Source: NORP181 sp047623555 (GTDB taxonomy: Bacteria > Pseudomonadota > Alphaproteobacteria > Rhodobacterales > Rhodobacteraceae). From it: 22,170 nt of DNA. Location of the stretch: positions 1 through 22,170 of the forward strand of contig JBLHMP010000069.1 in NCBI GenBank assembly GCA_047623555.1. Reading direction: 5' to 3'. The notes under the pieces are model-generated. The model was not told the origin of the DNA. It searched no databases and saw nothing but the letters and a program-made list of their open reading frames with translations. Positions 1 to 7,086 of this stretch are shown here, in pieces. A program made the position numbers and the translations under genes. The stretch's first letter is position 1, and every line of letters starts with the position of its first letter.

Positions 1-71
1 TTTGGCAAAAATACTAAATCAACTTGATCATATAGCCCGCAGTGGCGTGCTTACAACTGAAGGAATTTGAG

Positions 72-1739
72 ATGAACGATCGTAAAAATACCCGTGATGT
101 TTATCCGCCAACAGGGCCTGAGCTGAATGCCAAGAGCTGGATGACAGAAGCGCCTTTGCGGATGTTGATGAATAATCTGCATCCCGATGTCGCCGAAAAC
201 CCGCATGAGCTGGTCGTGTATGGCGGCATTGGCCGCGCTGCACGAACCTGGTCCGATTTTGACGCGATGGTTGCCACGCTCAAAGACCTCGAAGCGGATG
301 AAACGATGATCGTGCAATCAGGGCGGCCTGTTGCAGTGATTAAGACGCACACCGATGCACCGCGCGTTCTGATTGCCAACTCAAACCTTGTGCCACACTG
401 GGCAACTTGGGATCACTTTAACGAGCTCGATAAAAAGGGCTTGGCCATGTATGGTCAAATGACTGCCGGATCGTGGATTTATATCGGTAGCCAAGGCATT
501 GTTCAGGGAACGTACGAGACATTTGTCGAAGCTGGGCGCCAACATTATGACGGCGATCTGACTGGTAAATGGATTTTGACGGGTGGTTTGGGCGGAATGG
601 GCGGAGCGCAGCCGCTTGCTGCTGTGATGGCGGGCGCGTGCTGTTTGGCGGTTGAATGTAACCCAGATTCTATCGATTTCCGCCTACGGACAAAATATGT
701 CGACGAACGTGCTGACACATTGGACGAAGCGCTGGAAATGATTGACCGTTGGACCAAAGCGGGCGAGGCAAAGTCGGTTGGCCTATTGGGAAATGCGGCC
801 GATATTTTTCCAGAGTTGGTTAAACGCGGCGTGCGCCCCGATATTGTGACCGACCAGACGTCAGCCCATGATCCGATTAACGGCTATCTGCCGCAGAATT
901 GGACCATGGGGCAGTGGAAGGCAACGCGCGAAAGCGATCCCAAAGCCGTCGAAAAAGCGGCGCGTGCCAGTATGAAAGTGCAAGTTAAAGCGATGTGTGA
1001 TTTCCACGCCGCTGGCGTGCCGACGGTCGATTATGGTAACAACATTCGTCAGGTTGCGTTGGAAGAAGGTCTTGAGAACGCGTTTGATTTCCCTGGATTT
1101 GTGCCGGCATACATTCGGCCACTTTTCTGTCGTGGCATCGGTCCATTCCGTTGGGTGGCGCTGTCGGGTGATCCCGAAGATATCTACAAAACAGACGCCA
1201 AAGTGAAAGAGCTGATCGACGATCCGCATCTGCACAATTGGCTTGATATGGCGCGTGATCGGATCAGCTTTCAAGGTTTACCGGCGCGTATCTGTTGGGT
1301 TGGTTTGGGCGTTCGTCATAAGCTGGGCCTTGCGTTCAATGAAATGGTCAGAACGGGCGAATTGTCGGCACCAGTCGTCATCGGCCGCGACCATTTGGAC
1401 AGTGGTTCAGTTGCTTCGCCTAACCGCGAAACCGAAGCCATGAAAGATGGATCTGACGCCGTATCTGATTGGCCACTTTTGAATGCGTTGATCAACACGG
1501 CGTCTGGGGCCACATGGGTGTCAATCCACCACGGTGGTGGCGTCGGTATGGGCTTTAGTCAACACGCTGGAATGGTCATTTGCGCAGATGGCACAGATGA
1601 GGCCGCCGAACGGATCAATCGCGTTTTGTGGAACGATCCCGCGTCCGGCGTTTGGCGTCATGCTGACGCTGGTTACGAAGAAGCGGTTGAATGTGCGCGT
1701 GAACAAGGGCTTCGTTTGCCGACTATCTTGGGCAACTAA
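72..1739 (+). CDS. hutU: Urocanate hydratase (urocanase)
   Basis: Cytoplasmic NAD+-dependent enzyme of histidine degradation that hydrates urocanate to 4-imidazolone-5-propanoate. The 555-residue product has the normal family length and near-canonical sequence throughout. Visible are the N-terminal AKSWMTEAPLRMLMNN block, the glycine-rich GGLGGMGGAQPLAA dinucleotide-binding segment, the TDQTSAHDP segment, and the catalytic-cysteine motif LPARICWVGLG (Cys410 in the Pseudomonas putida enzyme). The GRDHLDSGSVASPNRET and HHGGGVGMGFSQH blocks are also present. The start at 72 is preferred over an in-frame ATG at 42 because AAGGA sits just upstream and the family N-terminus begins here. No hutH, hutI, hutG or hutF lies in the window, and the next gene is a Rieske oxygenase 128 bp downstream. 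Family identity is secure; whether the natural substrate is plain urocanate or a substituted form is not visible. Confidence 0.96.
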   Translation: MNDRKNTRDVYPPTGPELNAKSWMTEAPLRMLMNNLHPDVAENPHELVVYGGIGRAARTWSDFDAMVATLKDLEADETMIVQSGRPVAVIKTHTDAPRVLIANSNLVPHWATWDHFNELDKKGLAMYGQMTAGSWIYIGSQGIVQGTYETFVEAGRQHYDGDLTGKWILTGGLGGMGGAQPLAAVMAGACCLAVECNPDSIDFRLRTKYVDERADTLDEALEMIDRWTKAGEAKSVGLLGNAADIFPELVKRGVRPDIVTDQTSAHDPINGYLPQNWTMGQWKATRESDPKAVEKAARASMKVQVKAMCDFHAAGVPTVDYGNNIRQVALEEGLENAFDFPGFVPAYIRPLFCRGIGPFRWVALSGDPEDIYKTDAKVKELIDDPHLHNWLDMARDRISFQGLPARICWVGLGVRHKLGLAFNEMVRTGELSAPVVIGRDHLDSGSVASPNRETEAMKDGSDAVSDWPLLNALINTASGATWVSIHHGGGVGMGFSQHAGMVICADGTDEAAERINRVLWNDPASGVWRHADAGYEEAVECAREQGLRLPTILGN

Positions 1740-1757
1740 CACGCGTTTTCTGACATG

Positions 1758-1790
1758 GACATTAGGGCGACCATTGGGTGTCCTAATGTC
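1758..1790. promoter_or_regulatory. Inverted repeat between hutU and the Rieske gene
   Basis: GACATTAGG (1758-1766) and its exact reverse complement CCTAATGTC (1782-1790) are separated by 15 nt. There is no T run on either side, so a standard intrinsic terminator is unlikely. It lies about 20 bp after the hutU stop and 77 bp before the oxygenase start. It could be an operator for the downstream gene or an mRNA-processing hairpin. Function is inferred only. Confidence 0.45.
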
Positions 1791-1867
1791 ATTTATGATC
1801 AGATGCAAATGGAGATTTCTGGTCAAATGGTTAAGTTGATCCCAACAAAAACAAGAGGGAATGATAC

Positions 1868-2905
1868 ATGTTTTTAAGCAATTGCTGGTATGTTGCAGGC
1901 TGGAGCAAAGACTATGAACAAAGTCTTCGCGCACAAAAATTCCTTGGTGAAAACATAGTTTTGTATCGCCAAGCCGATGGAAAACCAGTCGCGCTGGAAG
2001 ATGCCTGCCCACACCGAAAACTGCCACTTTCCATGGGTAAACTTGAAGGTGACAATGTTGTTTGTGGCTACCATGGTCTGACATTTGACTGCACGGGTAA
2101 TTGCACGGATTCACCAACCCAGCGTGGTATGACACCGCGCCGCGCTGTTGTTCGGTCTTACCCCGTCGTTGACCGCTACCGTCTGCTTTGGATTTGGATG
2201 GGCGACCCTGAAAAAGCCAACCCGGACGAAATTTTTGAAATTGAGAATTACGAGAACCCTAGTTGGGGTTACACCGACGGTGGTGTGTTACCAATCGCAT
2301 GTAATTATCTCTGGGTTGTCGACAACCTGCTAGACCCAAGTCACGTCGCGTGGGTTCATGTAACGTCTTTTGCCGGAGGCGGGACAGAAGATCAGCCGCT
2401 GGATATGGAGAAAACGGATCGTGGAGTGATCGTATCACGTTGGATTTATGATCAACCAGCATCGCCCTATTACAAAGATTTGGTGAGATTTGCGGGCAAC
2501 AGCGATCGCAAACAGCATTACGAAATGGCGTATCCAGCCATTGCACTGAACAAATCGGTCTACACGCCAACAGGTACCGGGGGCCCAGATAAGCCGATGG
2601 TTGATGGTACTTATATCAACATTTCGTATAATTTTATGACTCCGGTCGACGAGAGCAATACGCAATATATCTGGTTCCAGCATCGCAATACCGATCCATC
2701 CGATCAGGCCATTTCTGATAAGATGAACGCGGGTGCCATCATGGCATTCAACGAGGACAAAGTAATCCTTGAGGCGGTTCACAGTGGAATGGACGCGCTG
2801 GTTACGCCCAATATTGATCTTGGGCTGGATCTGGGCGCCAAGACCTTCCGCATGGGTTTGAAACGGTTGATTGATGCTGAGAAAAAAGAAACCGAAGACG
2901 CGTAA
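1868..2905 (+). CDS. Rieske 2Fe-2S aromatic-ring/N- or O-demethylase-type oxygenase, catalytic subunit
   Basis: Terminal oxygenase of the VanA/phthalate-type Rieske family, 345 residues, predicted cytoplasmic. The N-terminal Rieske domain shows C47-x-H49 and C66-x2-H69, the ligands of the [2Fe-2S] cluster. The mononuclear-iron domain has the motif around DNLLDPSHVAWVH, with H159 and H164 as probable iron ligands and D152/N153/D156 in the usual bridging region. The start is supported by AGAGGGA upstream. VanA-type relatives commonly remove O- or N-methyl groups as formaldehyde or hydroxylate small aromatic or heterocyclic acids; which applies here is unknown. A reductase gene suited to feed it electrons lies at 4065-5270 on the other strand, but no ferredoxin gene is seen. 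It is convergent with the amidohydrolase gene. Confidence 0.9.
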   Translation: MFLSNCWYVAGWSKDYEQSLRAQKFLGENIVLYRQADGKPVALEDACPHRKLPLSMGKLEGDNVVCGYHGLTFDCTGNCTDSPTQRGMTPRRAVVRSYPVVDRYRLLWIWMGDPEKANPDEIFEIENYENPSWGYTDGGVLPIACNYLWVVDNLLDPSHVAWVHVTSFAGGGTEDQPLDMEKTDRGVIVSRWIYDQPASPYYKDLVRFAGNSDRKQHYEMAYPAIALNKSVYTPTGTGGPDKPMVDGTYINISYNFMTPVDESNTQYIWFQHRNTDPSDQAISDKMNAGAIMAFNEDKVILEAVHSGMDALVTPNIDLGLDLGAKTFRMGLKRLIDAEKKETEDA

Positions 2906-2926
2906 AATGGCATCGCTGGACGGACG

Positions 2927-2958
2927 AAAAAAAGGCGCATGATTGGATCATGCGCCTT
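2927..2958 (-). terminator. Intrinsic terminator of the amidohydrolase gene
   Basis: A perfect 12-bp stem (2932-2943 with 2947-2958) closes a 3-nt loop. A run of seven A on the + strand at 2927-2933 gives the U tract for minus-strand transcription. It lies about 45 bp beyond the amidohydrolase stop. On the + strand the stem is not followed by a T run, so termination of the Rieske transcript here would be weaker. Confidence 0.88.
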
Positions 2959-2990
2959 AGTTGTTGCCGTACCACTTGGAACGACAACTA
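2958..2990. other. Second hairpin in the convergent gap
   Basis: TAGTTGT (2958-2964) pairs exactly with ACAACTA (2984-2990), and an inner CGT/ACG pairing is possible. It directly abuts the terminator stem and has no clear T run. It may help stop transcription from the + strand or protect the oxygenase mRNA 3' end. This is inference. Confidence 0.3.
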
Positions 2991-3004
2991 GGGAAAATCG
3001 AGTG

Positions 3005-4027
3005 TTAGGTCAGTGCGCGCTGTCGAAGCGTTTCCAAGTGAGCGAATAGGTCAGTTGCGGTTTTCCACGTGACCTGTTCTTTCTCGTCATCGCTTAGATC
3101 TGCGGGCACAACGGCGTGGTTATAGGGATCATCTTTAAAGATCGGAAAATCTGATCCGAGCATAATGCGGTCAGCACCCAAAACTTTAACCGCAGCTTCC
3201 AGCGCACGCGGGCCCAGAGATGCGCAATCAAACCACAAGCGGCGCAAACGTTCGGTCGGAAACGGTTCGTCAGGATTGCGGTGTCGCGCGATGCTTTCAA
3301 GCCGTTCAAAGATAAACGGCAGGGTACCGCCAAGATTGACGATCTGGAAGGTAACATTTGGAAAAGCGTCCATAATATCCGAGAGAATCACGGTCAGGGC
3401 AACCTGTGACGCACTCGATTGCAGCTCAACCGCAGACAGTCGATATTGGATGTTGTCGGTTGGACGGGCAGGGGGCTCTTGTCCAACTTTCAGGCCCGGA
3501 TGCAACATAATATGGCAGCCGTATTCGTTTGCAGCGGCCAATAGTGGCCGCATTTCTTCAAGCTCCTCTAGCGAGTCAAAGTAGTTCGAAGGGAGAATAA
3601 TGCCCGGCAACCCAAGATCGCGACGGATGCGGCGAACTTCGGCGCAAGCTAGGTCCATGTTATCAAGCGGAACACCGGCCAAACCAATCAATGCGCCATC
3701 TGTTTCGCGTGTCAAATGCGCCAGATGGTCATTGTAGTCGGAAATTGCGGTGGCGATTTCATCAGCAGGGAGCAACTCCACACCCAGAGCGCCGGGAAAT
3801 GTTAACATGCGGTGGGTCAACCCGACGGCGCGCATCTCGGCTAGCCCGACGCGGTGATCGTGGTAATGGTCAGTAAACGGAAACTCTCCGTTCATTGCAA
3901 CCATCACGGTCACACCGTCGTCGCGTGTTCGCAAATAGGGGCGTTTTTGGCGTGCTTGCAATGTTTTTACCAAACCACCACCGTAGAAATGGGAATGCAT
4001 ATCAATGCGCTGCTTTTTTTCACTCAT
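3005..4027 (-). CDS. ACMSD-type amidohydrolase (amidohydrolase-2 family)
   Basis: 340-residue TIM-barrel metal-dependent hydrolase/decarboxylase of the aminocarboxymuconate-semialdehyde decarboxylase branch. The metal site is visible as H11-x-H13 in DMHSHF, H176 in MLHPG and D293 in LGSDFP. At the position where true ACMSD carries a catalytic histidine (H-x-GG), this protein has N231 in VNLGGTLPF. Some uncharacterised amidohydrolases share this Asn, and it argues against assuming ACMSD decarboxylase activity. Known relatives decarboxylate aromatic or ring-cleavage acids or hydrolyse ring-opened products. The gene follows the ferredoxin reductase with a 37-bp gap on the same strand, so the two are probably co-transcribed. 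The substrate is unknown. Confidence 0.85.
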   Translation of the reverse strand: MSEKKQRIDMHSHFYGGGLVKTLQARQKRPYLRTRDDGVTVMVAMNGEFPFTDHYHDHRVGLAEMRAVGLTHRMLTFPGALGVELLPADEIATAISDYNDHLAHLTRETDGALIGLAGVPLDNMDLACAEVRRIRRDLGLPGIILPSNYFDSLEELEEMRPLLAAANEYGCHIMLHPGLKVGQEPPARPTDNIQYRLSAVELQSSASQVALTVILSDIMDAFPNVTFQIVNLGGTLPFIFERLESIARHRNPDEPFPTERLRRLWFDCASLGPRALEAAVKVLGADRIMLGSDFPIFKDDPYNHAVVPADLSDDEKEQVTWKTATDLFAHLETLRQRALT

Positions 4028-4064
4028 CCGAACTGCCTTTTTGGTGTTGACCCAAACAGGTCAT

Positions 4065-5270
4065 TCACATCAATGATTTCAAATCTGTTTCCGGGTCAGC
4101 GATGGCCGCTGTATCTGGCGATTTTCCGCCCTCTATCAACCGCCTGCCAATCATAAATTCGCGCGGTGCATTCATCGCATCAACCGCCAATAGGGTTTCG
4201 CCAGCGTAGTACCAATGAGACACGGAACCGGCGCGCGCAGTTTTGCGTGAAATCACCTTGTCGTATCCCGTATTCAGACCCGCAATTTGCAATTTGACAT
4301 CAAACTGATCTGACCAAAACCATGGCTTTGCAATGTATTCCGCCTGCGCACCAAGGATATTTGCCGCGACGGCCTCGGCCTGATCAATCGCATTGGGTAC
4401 GCTTTCCAGGCGAATGCGTTTGTCTGCAAATGGAAACGACGCGCAATCGCCAGCGGCCCAGATATGCGGCACCGAGGTTTGGCCAAACACGTCTGTTGCA
4501 ATTCCGTTATCGATGTCGACGCCAGCAGCTTTAGCAAGCGTGATGTTGGGGCGAATGCCGATGCCAACCAAAACAAAATCAACATCCATGATGTCGCCGT
4601 TTGACAATTCCGCGCCAGTGACACGCGCATCGCCGATCAGCCGTGCTAAACCGACGCTTTCGCGGATCGCCACGCCGTGGCTTTGGTGCAGGTTGCGAAA
4701 ATAATCCGAGGTTTCGGGCGCTGCAACGCGCTGCAAAATACGGTCGGCCATTTCAACGACGGTGACATTAAGTTCCTTTTTGGCCGAAGCGGCTGCGGCC
4801 TCAAGCCCAATATAGCCGCCGCCAGCGATCAGAACCTTGCGACCCTCGACAAATTCGGGGGCCATGGCATCAATATCGGCAAGGGTGCGAATTCCGTAAA
4901 CACCCTCTAACGCACCACCAATAGCGGCAGGCAATGCAATGGGTGTCGATCCGGTCGTGAAAATCAGATCGTCATAATGCAACGTTTCATCCCCGACGGT
5001 AATCGTGCGTGCTGGGGCATCGATTCCAGTTGCGGATGTCCCCAACATCAAACGAATGCCATTTTCGGCATAGCTGGGTTTTGGTTTTAGAAACAACCGC
5101 GGGCGCTCAATATGATCAAGCAAGTAGCCCTTGGACAAGGGGGGCCGCTGGTACGGTGGAAACGCCTCATCGCCTATGATTGTTATGGTGCCGGCATGCC
5201 CTAAGGCGCGCAGCTTAAATGCCGCTGAACTGCCTGCTTGGCCGGCTCCGACAATGGCAATGTGGGTCAT
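4065..5270 (-). CDS. FAD-dependent NAD(P)H:ferredoxin reductase (rhodocoxin/putidaredoxin reductase type)
   Basis: Flavoprotein of 401 residues that passes electrons from NADH to a [2Fe-2S] ferredoxin for an oxygenase. The sequence shows the FAD-binding GAGQAG at residues 8-13, the RPPLSK block at 42-47, the NAD-binding GGGYIGLE starting at 150, an acidic residue (E173) after beta-2 of that fold that favours NADH, and the second FAD motif WAAGD at 271-275. C-terminal region and length fit the family. It lies 37 bp upstream of the amidohydrolase on the same strand. Its natural partner would be the Rieske oxygenase at 1868-2905 through a ferredoxin that is not encoded in this window. Upstream a terminator separates it from the binding-protein gene, so it needs its own promoter between 5271 and 5360. 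Confidence 0.92.
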   Translation of the reverse strand: MTHIAIVGAGQAGSSAAFKLRALGHAGTITIIGDEAFPPYQRPPLSKGYLLDHIERPRLFLKPKPSYAENGIRLMLGTSATGIDAPARTITVGDETLHYDDLIFTTGSTPIALPAAIGGALEGVYGIRTLADIDAMAPEFVEGRKVLIAGGGYIGLEAAAASAKKELNVTVVEMADRILQRVAAPETSDYFRNLHQSHGVAIRESVGLARLIGDARVTGAELSNGDIMDVDFVLVGIGIRPNITLAKAAGVDIDNGIATDVFGQTSVPHIWAAGDCASFPFADKRIRLESVPNAIDQAEAVAANILGAQAEYIAKPWFWSDQFDVKLQIAGLNTGYDKVISRKTARAGSVSHWYYAGETLLAVDAMNAPREFMIGRRLIEGGKSPDTAAIADPETDLKSLM

Positions 5271-5326
5271 CTCGCAATTCCATTAAGTTCAGACATATAC
5301 TATTATGAACAGGTTTACGTTGATAA

Positions 5327-5338
5327 GACGCTTGCGTC
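5327..5338. promoter_or_regulatory. Short palindrome upstream of the reductase gene
   Basis: GACGC-TT-GCGTC forms a 5-bp-arm palindrome about 60 bp before the reductase start. On the minus strand it overlaps a TTGACG that could act as a -35 element. No convincing -10 follows at standard spacing, so this is only a weak promoter/operator candidate. Confidence 0.25.
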
Positions 5339-5360
5339 AAGAAAATGCGGTTCTGTCCAT

Positions 5361-5392
5361 AAAAAAAGCGGCACCACAAATAGGCGCCGCTT
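5361..5392 (-). terminator. Intrinsic terminator of the ABC binding-protein gene
   Basis: AAGCGGC (5366-5372) pairs with GCCGCTT (5386-5392); two further inner pairs form after one mismatch. Seven A at 5361-5367 on the + strand provide the U tract in the minus-strand transcript. It lies 35 bp past the stop of the binding-protein gene and insulates it from the reductase gene. Confidence 0.85.
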
Positions 5393-5426
5393 AAATTCAA
5401 TCAAGTGGATTGCGGAATTGGAAGTC

Positions 5427-6203
5427 TTATAGACCCCATTTTTCTGCGGTTATTTTAAAGAAACCTCGGGCCTTTTTCAACTCAACCCAGCTGTTGACGT
5501 AGTTGATCCAGATTTGATCATCCTGTGGCAGCAGCATTGCGATTGGCGTTGGTGCGCGCGCTGTGGTCACGTCGATTGCGGCCAAGTTCGAGAACTTTGA
5601 CAGCAAAGTAGAGCCTTCGATGTTTGAAGTAATGAATACATCGGCACGGCCCGACAAAACCTCTTGGAACCCACGTGCAGGCGCTTCGACGACAACGATT
5701 TTTGCATCAGGAAACCATTCACGAACGCTTTTTTCGAATGTTGTGCCTAATGTTGTGGCAACCGTTACGTCGGCTTGGTTGATTGAATCCCAATCGTCAA
5801 AGCGATCTGCTTTGTCTGTGGTCGTAAATGGCAGAATCTCAACCGAGATATAGCTGGTAGAAAAACCAGCCGCTTTCAAGCGCGGAGGGCTGATTGAAGC
5901 AGAGCCAGTTATATGATAGTTGCCCGCAACGACACCATTCACCAGTGTCTTCCAATCTGTTGGTACAAACTCAAGATCGACACCAAGATCGGCGGCAAGC
6001 TGTGTCATGATATCGACGTCGTAGCCAACATATGAATTTGTCGCCGGGTCGCGAACGGCCATTGGATTCCAGTCGCCGGTTGTTCCGACCTTCAGAACGC
6101 CACCACTTAGAATTTCATTCAAAGCTGATTGCGCGAAGGCAGGTCCGCTGAATAATGCCGTCACACACGCGAGTGTCAGGCCTAATTTTTTCATAAATCG
6201 CAT
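5427..6203 (-). CDS. Polar amino acid-type ABC transporter periplasmic binding protein (SBP family 3)
   Basis: 258-residue secreted solute receptor. The Sec signal peptide (MRFMKKLGLTLACVTALFSG) ends near residue 24 at AFA-QS. The mature protein starts with the family-3 pattern of a glycine-rich LKVGTTGDWNPM strand, then a YVGYDVDIMTQLAADLGV helix and VPTDWKTLVNGVVAGNYH, all typical of polar amino acid receptors. In amino-acid receptors this segment contacts ligand, but specificity cannot be deduced. It is transcribed divergently from the ATPase and permease genes, with which it should form one importer. An in-frame ATG at 6194 is an alternative start that changes only the first three residues. 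It has its own terminator at 5361-5392. Confidence 0.92.
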   Translation of the reverse strand: MRFMKKLGLTLACVTALFSGPAFAQSALNEILSGGVLKVGTTGDWNPMAVRDPATNSYVGYDVDIMTQLAADLGVDLEFVPTDWKTLVNGVVAGNYHITGSASISPPRLKAAGFSTSYISVEILPFTTTDKADRFDDWDSINQADVTVATTLGTTFEKSVREWFPDAKIVVVEAPARGFQEVLSGRADVFITSNIEGSTLLSKFSNLAAIDVTTARAPTPIAMLLPQDDQIWINYVNSWVELKKARGFFKITAEKWGL

Positions 6204-6258
6204 AATTGTTCCCCATTTGTTGCTGCTTTAGTGACCGCAGATAATTTTATGTCTACGC

Positions 6259-6264
6259 ATTATA
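6259..6264 (-). promoter_or_regulatory. Probable -10 element for the binding-protein gene
   Basis: Perfect TATAAT on the minus strand 56 bp before the binding-protein start. The best upstream hexamer at 18-bp spacing (TTATAC) is a poor -35, which is consistent with an activated promoter. Confidence 0.45.
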
Positions 6265-6265
6265 T

Positions 6266-6287
6266 TTTTTGTATAGATTTTTGTATA
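6266..6287 (+). repeat. Tandem 10-bp repeat in the divergent transporter promoter (operator candidate)
   Basis: TTTTTGTATA occurs at 6266-6275 and again at 6278-6287, a period of 12 bp, so the copies are offset by roughly one helical turn. The repeats sit directly upstream of the TATAAT of the divergent binding-protein gene and about 45 bp before the ATPase start. Tandem GTATA-containing repeats are used by some GntR-family regulators (NanR is an example). No regulator gene is adjacent. Confidence 0.5.
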
Positions 6288-6331
6288 AATCAAGTGTTAA
6301 TGAGGCCAACTCAAATTTCAGGGAGCGGTTC

Positions 6332-7075
6332 ATGTCCAGTAAAAGCAACGCGATTGAAATAAGTTCGCTAAATAAATGGTACGGAAATTACCACGCGCTC
6401 AAGGATATCAACCTAACAGTGACGCACGGCGAGCGTATTGTTGTTTGTGGTCCATCAGGATCGGGAAAATCCACACTTATTCGATGTGTGAACTCACTGG
6501 AGGAACATAATTCCGGTAAGATCGTTGTAGATGGCATTGAGATGAAGGACGAAGCTTCAATCAGCGAAATTCGATCAGAAGTTGGCATGGTTTTCCAGCA
6601 GTTCAACCTTTTCCCACATTTGACCATTTTACAGAACCTGACGCTAGGCCCAATCAAAGCACGCGGCCTGTCAAAAGCTGACGCCGAGGAACGTGCGATG
6701 CGGTACCTTGAACGCGTACGTATTCCCGATCAGGCAAATAAAAAGCCAAGTGAGCTATCGGGTGGTCAACAACAGCGCGTCGCCATCGCACGGTCATTGT
6801 GTATGGAACCTAAGATCATGTTGTTTGACGAACCAACGTCCGCGCTGGACCCGGAAATGATTTCAGAGGTATTGGACGTTATCGTTGATCTTGCCGAAGA
6901 CGGCATGACGATGATTTGCGTGACCCATGAAATGGGCTTTGCCCGCCGCGCTGCTGACAGAATGATCTTTATGGATCATGGCGAAGTGATCGAAACCGGT
7001 ACACCGACAGAATTCTTTGAGGCACCAAAGACAGAGCGTTGCCAGCAATTTCTCAGCCAAATTTTGCAGCATTAG
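6332..7075 (+). CDS. Polar amino acid ABC transporter ATP-binding protein (GlnQ type)
   Basis: Cytoplasmic ATPase subunit of 247 residues. Walker A GPSGSGKST begins at residue 40. The Q-loop (VFQQFNLFPHLT), signature LSGGQQQR, Walker B with catalytic Glu (LFDEPTSALDPE) and switch histidine (CVTHEMGF) follow in normal order. Close to GlnQ/HisP/AapP in every motif. The start at 6332 follows GGGAGCGG and matches the family N-terminus; an open frame upstream to a TTG at 6269 runs through the promoter repeats and is not believed. The permease gene begins 11 bp downstream, so the two are one operon, divergent from the binding protein. Confidence 0.95.
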   Translation: MSSKSNAIEISSLNKWYGNYHALKDINLTVTHGERIVVCGPSGSGKSTLIRCVNSLEEHNSGKIVVDGIEMKDEASISEIRSEVGMVFQQFNLFPHLTILQNLTLGPIKARGLSKADAEERAMRYLERVRIPDQANKKPSELSGGQQQRVAIARSLCMEPKIMLFDEPTSALDPEMISEVLDVIVDLAEDGMTMICVTHEMGFARRAADRMIFMDHGEVIETGTPTEFFEAPKTERCQQFLSQILQH

Positions 7076-7086
7076 GGGGCGTCATT

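Noticed and set aside
42..71. In-frame ATG at 42 as the hutU start
   Set aside because: It lacks a ribosome site and adds ten residues not found in the family; the ATG at 72 has AAGGA and the normal N-terminus.
1..71. TTGGCA at 2-7 as the -35 of a hutU promoter
   Set aside because: The sequence at proper spacing (TGATCA) is a poor -10, and the true upstream context is cut by the window edge.
861..1274. Minus-strand open frame inside hutU
   Set aside because: It is antisense to highly conserved urocanase sequence and has no recognisable domain; codon bias of the real gene explains it.
6269..6331. Upstream TTG start extending the ATPase
   Set aside because: It would translate the promoter repeats; the ATG at 6332 has GGGAGCGG and the correct family start.
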